From contig UQOT01000078.1 in NCBI GenBank assembly GCA_900542675.1, positions 1-9,213 of the forward strand: DNA of 9,213 nucleotides. The letters are read 5' to 3'. How positions within the stretch are numbered: position 1 is the first letter of the stretch; each line of letters opens with the position of its first letter. The notes under the pieces were generated by a model. The model ran no database searches. It saw only the letters and a program-made list of their open reading frames with translations, and had not been told where the DNA came from. The DNA is from an uncultured Eubacteriales bacterium (GTDB taxonomy: Bacteria; Bacillota; Clostridia; Monoglobales; Monoglobaceae). The position numbers and the translations under genes are program-made. This document shows, piece by piece, positions 1 to 7,367 of the stretch.

Positions 1-709
1 CCTTAAGCTTTTCGCGCAGGACATATTCGCGTTGGTTGCGGTCGAGGTTTTCGTTGACTTGCTCCATAACCTTCTTTTCTATATCAAGTATGTCAATCTC
101 GTCCGACATAATCTTAATTAGCTCTTCAAGCCTTTTCGAGACATCAAGTGTGTCAAGTATAGTCTGCTTTAGAGCCGGTTTAATGGGCAGGTTTGATGCA
201 ATTACGTCCGCAAGCTCACCCGGATTTTCAATAGACAGCAGTGCGTTGATTGCATCGGGCGATACCTTGTCGTACAGCTCTAAAAACTCCTCGGTCAGAT
301 GCTCCACTCTGCGCATTAATACGCTGAGATACATATCATCGCCTTCATCAATTGGAACAATATCATCAAGCTGCTTAACCTCAACGCTTACATATTCTCC
401 GAGCTTGTTGTATGACATAATTTTTCCGCGTTCCTTACCCTCGACAAGTACGCGCACAGCGCCGTCGGGCAGACGCAGAATTTGTCTGACCTCACATATC
501 GTGCCGATTTGAGCAAGGTCGTTAAGTGTTGGGTTTTCTGTCATTATATCTTTCTGATAGCATAAAAATATCAGTTTATTCTTCCTCATTGCCGCTTCGA
601 CTGCATCTATCGATTTGGGTCTGCCGACGTCGAAGTGCAAAATCATTCCCGGGAATACCGAGAGCCCTCTCAGAGGCACAAGCGGAAGTGTTAATATGTT
701 TTCATTCAT
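1..709 (-). CDS. lon: Lon protease, N-terminal part (cut by left window edge)
   Basis: ATP-dependent serine protease of the cytoplasm that degrades misfolded and short-lived regulatory proteins. Only the first 236 codons are visible; the AAA+ and Ser-Lys protease domains lie beyond the left edge (the family is usually about 770-810 residues). The reverse-strand translation begins MNENILTLPLVPLRGLSVFP, the classic start of the LON substrate-binding domain (PF02190), with the 'LPLxPLRxxxVFPG' motif. That domain fills roughly residues 7-200. It is followed by a helical stretch ending in NLDRNQREYVLREKLK, which matches the conserved 'QREYxLREQLK' segment before the ATPase. The start at 709 is supported by an AGGTAG ribosome site (complement of 716-721) six bases upstream and a good promoter beyond it. 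It is transcribed divergently from the 886-3948 unit. I see no CIRCE element and no clear CtsR heptad repeat, so heat-shock control is not evident. The identification is firm. Confidence 0.95.
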   Translation of the reverse strand, partial: MNENILTLPLVPLRGLSVFPGMILHFDVGRPKSIDAVEAAMRKNKLIFLCYQKDIMTENPTLNDLAQIGTICEVRQILRLPDGAVRVLVEGKERGKIMSYNKLGEYVSVEVKQLDDIVPIDEGDDMYLSVLMRRVEHLTEEFLELYDKVSPDAINALLSIENPGELADVIASNLPIKPALKQTILDTLDVSKRLEELIKIMSDEIDILDIEKKVMEQVNENLDRNQREYVLREKLK

Positions 710-761
710 ATAATTCTACCTAACTTTCATAATTATCGTGGATTTATACACATATAAATTT

Positions 762-790
762 ATTATACTATTAATATAACAAAATGGCAA
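762..790 (-). promoter_or_regulatory. Promoter of lon
   Basis: Read on the minus strand this gives TTGCCA (complement of 785-790), a 17-base spacer, then a perfect TATAAT (complement of 762-767). This is a strong sigma-A-type match. The expected transcript start near 755 leaves a leader of about 45 bases before the lon ATG at 709. Confidence 0.75.
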
Positions 791-830
791 GTGTTTCTAC
801 AAACTTTTTACACTTTCTTTTTCATTTTCG

Positions 831-859
831 TTGCAAGATTTGCCGAATTATGCTATAAT
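831..859 (+). promoter_or_regulatory. Promoter of the 886-3948 gene unit
   Basis: TTGCAA (831-836), a 17-base spacer and a perfect TATAAT (854-859), preceded by TGC at 851-853, which makes an extended -10. The predicted transcript start near 866 gives a short leader of about 20 bases carrying a strong AGGAGG at 873-878, seven bases before the ATG at 886. Confidence 0.8.
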
Positions 860-885
860 TCAGTTTATATTTAGGAGGAATTCCA

Positions 886-1710
886 ATGGATATGATAGAA
901 ATTTACAAATTCGGCATATATTTTGTGATATACTCGGTATTGGGCTGGTGTTGTGAGGTCGCATTTGCTGCAATGGTTGACGGCAAATTTGTGAACCGAG
1001 GCTTTTTAAATGGACCGTATTGTCCGATATACGGTTTTGGTGTGTGCTTCGTGCTGTTGTGCTTAAATCCGATAAAGCATAACTTTCTAATGCTCTTTAT
1101 TGGCTCGGTTGTGCTGACGTCGGTGCTTGAATACATAACAGGATTTGTGCTTGAAAAGTTGTTTCACGAGCGCTGGTGGGATTACAGCGCCGAAAAGTTT
1201 AACCTGCGCGGCTATGTTTGCCTTAAGTTCTCAATAATGTGGGGGCTTGCGTGTCTTATTGTCGTTGATATAGTGCACCCTGCGTTTGAAAAGCTTGTTT
1301 CGTTTGTGCCGTTTAAGCTTGGCGCGGTCATTCTTATAGTGATTATTGCGGTATACATAGCCGACTTTATCTCAACGGTAATCGGCGTTAACCGTATGGG
1401 CAAGTATTTAACGCTGCTCAGAGATACGTCGGAGCGGCTCAGCAAGATCTCTGTATCTATGGGCGAGAATATCTCTGGCAGCACTCTTTCGATTAAGAAA
1501 AACGCCGATAATTTAATACGTGATATCGGAGAAATTAAAAAGAACAAGCCGAGGACGGCGCATCGTCTCCGGAAGGCGTTCCCCGACCTTAAAATATTTG
1601 AAAGAGAAAGCGAAATTAAAAAGCTGCTGCAAAGAATTGAGAATATTCAGAATAGTAAGAATAATGGGGCTGAAAATGATGAAGCAAAAATTTACACCAA
1701 ACAGAATTAA
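886..1710 (+). CDS. CmpB-family membrane protein (putative ABC-transporter type IV, PF06541)
   Basis: Integral membrane protein of 274 residues. It matches the family PF06541 (DUF1113/CmpB, called 'ABC-transporter type IV' in databases although its function is not well established). Recognisable family motifs are YSVLGWCCEV (about 16-25), KFVNRGFLNGPYCPIYGFG (about 34-52), LEYITGFVLEKLFHERWWDY (about 81-100) and the following FNLRGYVCL. I count about five hydrophobic segments (roughly 7-30, 46-60, 67-93, 112-134, 144-167). A polar, lysine-rich tail from about 170 onward is probably cytoplasmic and helical. The start is fixed by AGGAGG seven bases upstream. It is the first gene of a plus-strand unit, and the next gene starts inside its last 35 bases. 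No ATP-binding subunit is nearby, so the 'ABC transporter' label should be treated with caution. Family assignment is strong; the role is unknown. Confidence 0.88.
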   Translation: MDMIEIYKFGIYFVIYSVLGWCCEVAFAAMVDGKFVNRGFLNGPYCPIYGFGVCFVLLCLNPIKHNFLMLFIGSVVLTSVLEYITGFVLEKLFHERWWDYSAEKFNLRGYVCLKFSIMWGLACLIVVDIVHPAFEKLVSFVPFKLGAVILIVIIAVYIADFISTVIGVNRMGKYLTLLRDTSERLSKISVSMGENISGSTLSIKKNADNLIRDIGEIKKNKPRTAHRLRKAFPDLKIFERESEIKKLLQRIENIQNSKNNGAENDEAKIYTKQN

Positions 1711-2680
1711 GAAGCTGCTGTGTACGGTTATAATCGCGGCGGTGTTTGTTTTGCCGCTTGCGTCTTGTTCGGACGTTTCCGATACTCCGAGCAGTAAGAT
1801 AAGCATTGTTACAACGATTTTCCCGGCGTACGATTTTGCGCGTGAAATCGCAGGTGGTAAGGCGGATATAAAAATGCTGTTAAAGCCCGGAGCGGAAGCG
1901 CATTCGTACGAGCCGACGCCGCAGGACATAATAGCGATACAAAACTGTGACGTGTTTGTATATACGGGCGGCGAGTCGGATGAATGGGTTAAGGAAATTC
2001 TATCATCAATTGACGCATCCGAAATTCGTGTTGTGCCGATGATTGAATGCGTTGACGCCGTGGAGGAAGATATCATAGAGGGAATGGAGGTTCGCGGTGA
2101 AGCCGATGAAGAAGAGGAGCAGCGCGATACCGAAGAGGGCGCATACGAGCCTGAATATGATGAGCACGTGTGGACGTCGCCTGTGAATGCACAAAAGATA
2201 ACCGAGAGCGTAAGCGAGGCGATAATCGAAAAGGATTTGGCTAATGCTCAGTATTACAGCGGGCGAACATACGATTATTTAAACAAGCTTGCTGCGCTGG
2301 ATAAGGAGTTTCGGGAAATAGTAAACCACGCGCAGCGCAGAATAATTGTGTTCGGCGACAGGTTCCCATGCAGGTATTTTGCCGACGAGTACGGTCTTAA
2401 ATATTATGCGGCGTTTCCCGGCTGTTCGTCGGAGACCGAAGCAAGCGCAAAGACAATTTCGTTTTTAATTGACAAAGTAAATGACGAAAATATACCAGTC
2501 GTGCTCTATCCCGAGCTTTCAAATAAAAAAGTTGCGGTCACAATCTGTGAGTCTTCGGGTGCTGTGCCGATGAGGTTTAACTCCTGCCACAATGTGTCGA
2601 GTGATGAATTCAAGGACGGTGCGACATATTTAAGCCTTATGCGGGATAATATAGATGTGCTGAGAGCAGCGCTGAATTAA
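1676..2680 (+). CDS. Zinc/manganese-type ABC substrate-binding lipoprotein (ZnuA family)
   Basis: Metal-capturing lipoprotein of 334 residues, expected on the outer face of the cell membrane. A basic N-terminus and hydrophobic stretch end in the lipobox LASC, with Cys31 as the lipidation site. ZnuA-family (PF01297) signatures follow: SIVTTIFPAYDFA, GAEAHSYEPTP with His76, and DEHVWTSPVNA with His164, the first two metal ligands of the family. The usual third-ligand region reads FGDRFPCRYFADEYGL (Asp228-Arg229) and lacks histidine; a later SCHNV carries His305. From memory, the GDRFP/RYF form occurs in a clostridial subgroup. Residues 129-163, where ZnuA proteins often have a His-rich loop, hold 18 Asp/Glu of 35 and no His. 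The frame is open back to 1520, but only the start at 1676 (or 1679) places the signal peptide at the N-terminus. The ribosome site is weak (GGGG at 1666-1669) and the start overlaps the preceding gene, suggesting coupling. No ATPase or canonical permease is present in the window. Confidence 0.88.
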   Translation: MMKQKFTPNRIKKLLCTVIIAAVFVLPLASCSDVSDTPSSKISIVTTIFPAYDFAREIAGGKADIKMLLKPGAEAHSYEPTPQDIIAIQNCDVFVYTGGESDEWVKEILSSIDASEIRVVPMIECVDAVEEDIIEGMEVRGEADEEEEQRDTEEGAYEPEYDEHVWTSPVNAQKITESVSEAIIEKDLANAQYYSGRTYDYLNKLAALDKEFREIVNHAQRRIIVFGDRFPCRYFADEYGLKYYAAFPGCSSETEASAKTISFLIDKVNDENIPVVLYPELSNKKVAVTICESSGAVPMRFNSCHNVSSDEFKDGATYLSLMRDNIDVLRAALN

Positions 2681-2694
2681 TACGGAGAAATAGA

Positions 2695-3948
2695 ATGAAT
2701 ATAAATGCAAATGAAAAACCAAAACGCGTTATCGTAATAGGCGGCGGTCCTGCCGGAATGATGGCTGCGGGAACGGCGGCAAAGCGCGGACATAACGTTC
2801 GGCTTATTGAACAGAATAAAATTCTCGGCAAAAAACTTTTAATAACCGGCAAGGGCAGATGCAATGTGACCAATGCGTGCGGGGACGTTGAGGATTTGAT
2901 ACGAAACGTTCCGACCAACAGCAGCTTTATGTACAGCGCGTTCTATACCTTTACCAATCATCAGCTAATTGAATTTTTGGAAGATATGGGCGTTAAAACC
3001 AAAGTTGAGCGCGGAAACCGCGTTTTCCCCGAAAGCGACAGAAGCCGCGATATAGCTGACGCGCTTTTAAGATATCTTAAGGATAACAACGTTGAAATTA
3101 TTCGTGACAGAGTTGATGAGGTTTTAACTGATGGTGAAAAACATATCAGCGGAGTAAGATGCAATAAAAGAGGAGAGCTTACCGCAGACAGCGTTATTAT
3201 TGCAACGGGCGGAATGTCGTATCAGGCAACAGGCTCTACGGGTGACGGATATTATTGGGCTGAACAGCTTGGGCATACGATTAAGGATTTGCGGCCGTCT
3301 CTCGTTCCGCTTAAGGTTAGCGAGGATTGGATTGCGGACGCTGCAGGGCTGACGCTTAAAAACATAGAAATAAAAGTCAGAAATTCAAAGAATAAAGTAA
3401 TATACAAGGATTTCGGCGAGATGATGTTTGCACACTTCGGGCTTACGGGTCCGGTAATATTAAGCGCGAGCGCGCATATGCGGGATATGAAAACCGAAAG
3501 CTATAAAATTGAGCTTGACTTAAAGCCCGCACTGAGCGAAAAGCAGCTTGATGAGCGTCTTTTGCGCGACTTTTCGGCGGAGCTAAACAGAGACTTCCGT
3601 AACAGCTTGGGCAGACTTTTGCCAAAGAGCCTTATCGGCATTATAATTGAGTTGTCGGGCATAGATCCGTACAAAAAAGTTAACTCAATTACCAAAGAGG
3701 AACGCCGCCGTCTTACACAGCTTTTAAAGTGCATTACTTTTCACGTAACAGACTTTTGCGATATAGAGCGCGCGATAATTACTTCGGGCGGAGTTGATGT
3801 AAAAGAAATAAATCCGTCCACAATGCAGTCAAAACTGGTAAGCGGCCTATACTTCGCGGGTGAAATTATTGATGTTGACGCCTATACCGGCGGATATAAT
3901 TTACAGATAGCGTTTTCGAGCGGCTTTCTTGCGGGACTTTCGTGCTGA
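2695..3948 (+). CDS. HI0933-family FAD-dependent oxidoreductase (YhiN/BaiN-like)
   Basis: Cytoplasmic flavoprotein of 417 residues, of the usual family length. An N-terminal dinucleotide-binding fold reads VIVIGGGPAGMMAAG (residues 12-26) with the acidic Glu39 at the end of the second strand, for FAD binding. The family signature GKKLLITGKGRCNVTN follows at 45-60. The ATGG motif is at 170-173, and TSGGVDVKEI begins at residue 363. The C-terminal FAGEIIDVDAYTGGYNLQIA motif is complete. Family members (PF03486; also listed as 'aminoacetone oxidase family') include BaiN, implicated in bile-acid dehydroxylation, but that role cannot be assigned by family alone and no other bai gene is here. A GGAG at 2684-2687, seven bases before the ATG, supports the start. 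It lies 14 bases after the lipoprotein stop, so it is likely co-transcribed. Its final 48 bases overlap the convergent acyltransferase gene. The substrate is unknown. Confidence 0.9.
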   Translation: MNINANEKPKRVIVIGGGPAGMMAAGTAAKRGHNVRLIEQNKILGKKLLITGKGRCNVTNACGDVEDLIRNVPTNSSFMYSAFYTFTNHQLIEFLEDMGVKTKVERGNRVFPESDRSRDIADALLRYLKDNNVEIIRDRVDEVLTDGEKHISGVRCNKRGELTADSVIIATGGMSYQATGSTGDGYYWAEQLGHTIKDLRPSLVPLKVSEDWIADAAGLTLKNIEIKVRNSKNKVIYKDFGEMMFAHFGLTGPVILSASAHMRDMKTESYKIELDLKPALSEKQLDERLLRDFSAELNRDFRNSLGRLLPKSLIGIIIELSGIDPYKKVNSITKEERRRLTQLLKCITFHVTDFCDIERAIITSGGVDVKEINPSTMQSKLVSGLYFAGEIIDVDAYTGGYNLQIAFSSGFLAGLSC

Positions 3949-4983
3949 ACTGCGCTGGAAGCCTGCTTTGAAATTTCGATACAGCGTCGCCGTAACAACG
4001 CAGAATATAATCGAAAGCACATATGTCAATACTGTTGTAATGATTGTGCGTGTTAATATATCTGTTATCTGCATACTGTTCAGTATTTCAAGCGACGATG
4101 TAATAATCAGGCAGTGTACGAGATAGATGTTATAAGACGCACCCGAAATACTGATGAAAAATCCTTTGCCGCGGCTTTCAAGCGACTGCGTAAGCCCGTA
4201 GGCGTACTGATAAAATCCGAAAGTCGAAAACAGGCAGAATATAATCACTATAAGCGGCGAGAGCGTATTATTAATCGCTCCGCCGTATTCCATATATGAG
4301 GTTACGCAGTGTAATATCGCGAACACAAGCCAGCCTGCATATATTACAAGGCGCATACGGCTTAAGAACTTCATAAACTGATTATAATACATACCTGCGT
4401 ACATACCGAGCACCCAGAAAATCATATATGACGGAAAGATTTTGTTTGTGTATTCGGCAGGTACAATCACGCGGAAAGCGACTGAGCAAACAATCGCTAT
4501 AAGCACGATTATGCCGTGAAATATTTTTGATTTATATTTGCTTATAAGTATCCACATCGGCATCAGCAAATAGAACTGCATAATAAGCACAACAAAGTAG
4601 AACTGCGCTGACAAGTCACCGTTTAAAATATACTTAATCAGCGACACCGGATTAAATTCGTAAATGTGAAACGCATAAACGAAAACGATGTAGTATATAA
4701 TAACCATAATAATGTACGGCAGATAAACCTTGCGTATTCTGCCGAGCAGAAACGCGGGATACGAGAATTTTCTCTCACCGTATTTATAGAACAGTTTAAG
4801 TCCGCTTGTAAATATAAAAGCAGGTACAGCAAAAGTGGTGAGCTTTGTCACCGCGAAGAATATAATAGACAGCACGCTGCCTTTCGGAAAGTAATTAACT
4901 CCCTCCGACAGGACGTGTATCAAAATAACAAACATACAAAGGAAGAACTCAAATACCGAGACTTCCGTGATTTTTCTCTTCAT
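3901..4983 (-). CDS. Membrane acyltransferase, acyltransferase-3 family
   Basis: Polytopic membrane protein of 360 residues resembling acyltransferase-3 (PF01757), enzymes that O-acylate cell-surface sugars, peptidoglycan or other exported glycans. About ten hydrophobic segments are visible. The first, EFFLCMFVILIHVLSEG, has the family's histidine (His23) at the end of the first membrane helix, where the pattern is usually 'LRxxAxxxVVxxH'; the Arg position is occupied by Glu12. Other family-like stretches are VPAFIFTSGLKLF, YIIMVIIYYIVF, WVLGMYAGMYYN and SGASYNIYLVHCLII (the usual 'SxxSFxIYLxH' C-terminal motif). The last residues form a basic tail with SARKSRKKAARKRYL, encoded in the region overlapping the convergent oxidoreductase gene. 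AGAGGG (complement of 4992-4997) lies eight bases before the ATG. The gene has its own promoter and no other surface-polysaccharide gene beside it. The acyl acceptor cannot be inferred. Confidence 0.85.
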   Translation of the reverse strand: MKRKITEVSVFEFFLCMFVILIHVLSEGVNYFPKGSVLSIIFFAVTKLTTFAVPAFIFTSGLKLFYKYGERKFSYPAFLLGRIRKVYLPYIIMVIIYYIVFVYAFHIYEFNPVSLIKYILNGDLSAQFYFVVLIMQFYLLMPMWILISKYKSKIFHGIIVLIAIVCSVAFRVIVPAEYTNKIFPSYMIFWVLGMYAGMYYNQFMKFLSRMRLVIYAGWLVFAILHCVTSYMEYGGAINNTLSPLIVIIFCLFSTFGFYQYAYGLTQSLESRGKGFFISISGASYNIYLVHCLIITSSLEILNSMQITDILTRTIITTVLTYVLSIIFCVVTATLYRNFKAGFQRSSARKSRKKAARKRYL

Positions 4984-5013
4984 ATCAAATTCCCTCTACA
5001 TAATATTATGTTT

Positions 5014-5042
5014 ATTTTACACCAAATTCTAAATATAGTCAA
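5014..5042 (-). promoter_or_regulatory. Promoter of the acyltransferase gene
   Basis: On the minus strand: TTGACT (complement of 5037-5042), a 17-base spacer and TAAAAT (complement of 5014-5019). The expected transcript start near 5007 gives a leader of about 24 bases carrying the AGAGGG ribosome site. Confidence 0.7.
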
Positions 5043-5051
5043 CATAGAAAT

Positions 5052-5080
5052 TTGATCTGTGAAATATATAGCTTCAATAT
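5052..5080 (+). promoter_or_regulatory. Possible weak promoter of pflB
   Basis: TTGATC (5052-5057), a 17-base spacer and CAATAT (5075-5080). The -10 matches the consensus poorly. An alternative TATATA sits at 5065-5070 without a well-spaced -35. A weak core promoter would fit a gene that needs an activator, but no site for a named regulator is convincing. The pflB ribosome site AAGGAG at 5111-5116, seven bases from the ATG, is strong. Confidence 0.3.
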
Positions 5081-5123
5081 GTGCGGATAGTGAGTTCGCA
5101 AAATATCATAAAGGAGAATTATT

Positions 5124-7358
5124 ATGCAAAAGGCTTGGGAAGGTTTTAAAGAGGGAAAATGGCAAAGTGAGATAGACGTGGAGGATTTCATCCGCAAGAA
5201 TTATACGCCGTACGAGGGCGATGACTCGTTCCTTGCAGATAGGAGCGTAAAGACTGATAAGGTATATAAAATCGTAAGAGATTTAATTATAAAAGAAATT
5301 AAAGACGGTATAATTGACGTCGAAACCGATGTAGTATCGGGTATAGATAACTTTGCACCCGGATATATAGATAAGGATAACGAGGTTATAGTCGGACTCC
5401 AGACCGACGCGCCGCTCAAGCGTATAGTCAATCCCTACGGCGGAATGCGTATGGTGCAACAGTCACTCAGCGCGTACGGCTATAAACTGAACCCCGAGAT
5501 AGAAAAGCACTTTAAGGCATATCGCAAGACTCACAACGACGGCGTTTTTGACGCGTATACCTCAAAAATGCGTGCGGCCCGTTCTGTCGGACTTATGACC
5601 GGTCTGCCTGACGCATACGGCAGAGGCAGAATAATCGGCGACTACCGTCGTGCTGCGCTTTACGGCATTGATGCGCTAATCGAGGCAAAACAGCGCGATT
5701 TCGATGCGCGTGAGAACCTGACCGCAACCGAGGACGTAATACGTATGCGTGAGGAAATCCGTATGCAGATACGTGCACTCGGCGAAATTAAAAGTATGGC
5801 GTCAAAGTACGGATATGATATTTCAAAGCCGGCAGAAACCGCGAGAGAGGCAATTCAGTCAACCTATTTTGCATACCTTGCTGCGGTTAAGGAAAATAAC
5901 GGAGCGGCAATGTCGTTCGGACGCAACAGCGCGTTTTTTGATATCTATTTAACACGTGATATTGAAAGGGGAATTCTCGACGAAAAGGGCGCACAGGAGC
6001 TTATCGACCAGCTTGTGATAAAGCTTCGTCTTGTTCGTCATTTAAGAACTCCCGAATATAATGAGCTATTTTCGGGAGACCCAACGTGGGTTACCGAGTC
6101 GATTGGCGGTATGGGCGCCGACGGCAGGACGATGGTGACAAAGACGGCATTTCGTATGCTGCATACACTGACTAATTTAGACCCTGCGCCTGAGCCGAAT
6201 ATGACAGTGCTGTGGAGTAAAAATATGCCGCGCGGCTTTAAGGAATACTGCTCAAAAATGAGTGTTGAAACAGACGCAATTCAGTATGAAAACGATGATT
6301 TGATGCGTCCTTTATACGGTGACGACTATGGCATAGCCTGCTGCGTTTCGTCAATGGAAATCGGAAAGCGTATGCAGTTTTTCGGTGCGCGCGTCAATCT
6401 TGCAAAGACCTTGCTTATGTCGATAAACGGCGGAGTGGATGCACTTAAGGGCAAGCAGGTGCTGACCTCGGCAGAGCCAATGTCGGACGATGAATATCTT
6501 GATTTTGATAAAGTCAAGAAGTCATATTTTAGCTGTCTTGAGGAGGTTGCCGAGCTGTACGCCAACACAATGAATACAATTCACTATATGCACGATAAGT
6601 ACGCCTATGAGGCGGGACAGATGGCGCTGCACGACACCGACGTAAAGCGTTTTATGGCGTTTGGCGTCGCGGGTCTCTCGGTTGTTGCCGACTCGTTGTC
6701 GGCGATAAAGTATGCCCACGTAAAGCCGATAAGAAACGAAAACGGTCTGACCGTTGATTTTGTGCGCGACAGTGACTTTCCGCGCTTCGGCAATGATGAT
6801 GACAGAGTTGACAGTCTCGCCGTCGAGGTTTTGGATAAATTTTTCGGCGAGCTTAAAAAGCATCCTATGTATCGCAATGCCGAGCCGACGCTCTCTGTTC
6901 TTACCATAACCTCAAATGTGGTATACGGTAAAAAGACAGGAACAACTCCGGACGGCAGAAAGCAGGGAGAAGCTCTCGCCCCGGGGGCAAATCCTATGCA
7001 CGGCAGAGATGTTAACGGTGCGCTCGCGTCGCTTAATTCTGTAGCCAAGCTGAAATTCGCCGAGTGCTGCCGTGACGGTATATCAAACACATTCTCAATC
7101 GTACCCGACGCGCTCGGCAAGGACGAGCAGTCGCGCATAGACAATCTGACCGGTATGCTGGACGGATATTTTGAAAAGGGCGGGTTCCATTTAAATGTCA
7201 ACGTTTTAAATCGAGCGACACTTGAAGATGCAATGGACCATCCTGAGAAATATCCGACACTTACCGTACGCGTTTCGGGTTATGCCGTTAACTTCAACCG
7301 CCTGACACGTGAGCAGCAGCAGGAAGTCATTGCCCGCACCTTCCACGACAGTATGTAA
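5124..7358 (+). CDS. pflB: Pyruvate formate-lyase (formate C-acetyltransferase)
   Basis: Cytoplasmic glycyl-radical enzyme converting pyruvate and CoA to acetyl-CoA and formate in anaerobic fermentation. It has 744 residues, close to the 760 of the E. coli enzyme, and appears complete. The N-terminus AWEGFKEGKWQSEIDVEDFI is typical, and GLPDAYGRGRIIGDYRRAALYG lies in the PFL domain (about 165-187). The catalytic cysteine pair is Cys406-Cys407 in GIACCVSSMEIGKRMQFFGA. The C-terminal glycyl-radical segment reads TVRVSGYAVNFNRLTREQQQ, with the radical residue at Gly719. The neighbouring Cys-Cys pair and the YGGMRMV region mark true pyruvate formate-lyase rather than the diol dehydratase, choline lyase or benzylsuccinate branches. 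An AAGGAG ribosome site seven bases upstream fixes the start. Its activase follows in the same reading frame nine bases after the stop. No formate channel gene (focA) is next to it. Confidence 0.97.
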   Translation: MQKAWEGFKEGKWQSEIDVEDFIRKNYTPYEGDDSFLADRSVKTDKVYKIVRDLIIKEIKDGIIDVETDVVSGIDNFAPGYIDKDNEVIVGLQTDAPLKRIVNPYGGMRMVQQSLSAYGYKLNPEIEKHFKAYRKTHNDGVFDAYTSKMRAARSVGLMTGLPDAYGRGRIIGDYRRAALYGIDALIEAKQRDFDARENLTATEDVIRMREEIRMQIRALGEIKSMASKYGYDISKPAETAREAIQSTYFAYLAAVKENNGAAMSFGRNSAFFDIYLTRDIERGILDEKGAQELIDQLVIKLRLVRHLRTPEYNELFSGDPTWVTESIGGMGADGRTMVTKTAFRMLHTLTNLDPAPEPNMTVLWSKNMPRGFKEYCSKMSVETDAIQYENDDLMRPLYGDDYGIACCVSSMEIGKRMQFFGARVNLAKTLLMSINGGVDALKGKQVLTSAEPMSDDEYLDFDKVKKSYFSCLEEVAELYANTMNTIHYMHDKYAYEAGQMALHDTDVKRFMAFGVAGLSVVADSLSAIKYAHVKPIRNENGLTVDFVRDSDFPRFGNDDDRVDSLAVEVLDKFFGELKKHPMYRNAEPTLSVLTITSNVVYGKKTGTTPDGRKQGEALAPGANPMHGRDVNGALASLNSVAKLKFAECCRDGISNTFSIVPDALGKDEQSRIDNLTGMLDGYFEKGGFHLNVNVLNRATLEDAMDHPEKYPTLTVRVSGYAVNFNRLTREQQQEVIARTFHDSM

Positions 7359-7367
7359 CTTTTTACG

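Noticed and set aside
36..512. Plus-strand open frame of 158 codons
   Set aside because: It is antisense to the lon N-terminal domain, is low-complexity (very serine-rich) and has no ribosome site; the minus-strand Lon reading explains the bases.
1520..1675. Longer N-terminal extension of the metal-binding lipoprotein
   Set aside because: A 52-residue basic extension would bury the signal peptide and lipobox, and the bases already encode the CmpB tail in another frame.
1513..2076. Minus-strand open frame of 187 codons
   Set aside because: It is antisense to the end of the CmpB gene and the lipoprotein, both of which have clear family motifs; its translation resembles nothing I recognise.
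2695..3948. Assigning the flavoprotein as BaiN of bile-acid dehydroxylation
   Set aside because: Family membership alone does not give that role, and no other bile-acid operon gene is present in the window.
4666..5055. Plus-strand open frame of 129 codons upstream of pflB
   Set aside because: It is antisense to the acyltransferase start and its promoter, with no ribosome site and no recognisable domain.
5058..5080. Possible Rex or FNR site before pflB
   Set aside because: GTGAA and TTCAA are present, but the nine-base gap does not fit the four-base gap of a Rex site, and TTGAT lacks the matching ATCAA of an FNR site at four bases.
6605..7201. Minus-strand open frame of 198 codons inside pflB
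   Set aside because: It is antisense to highly conserved PflB sequence and has no recognisable domain.
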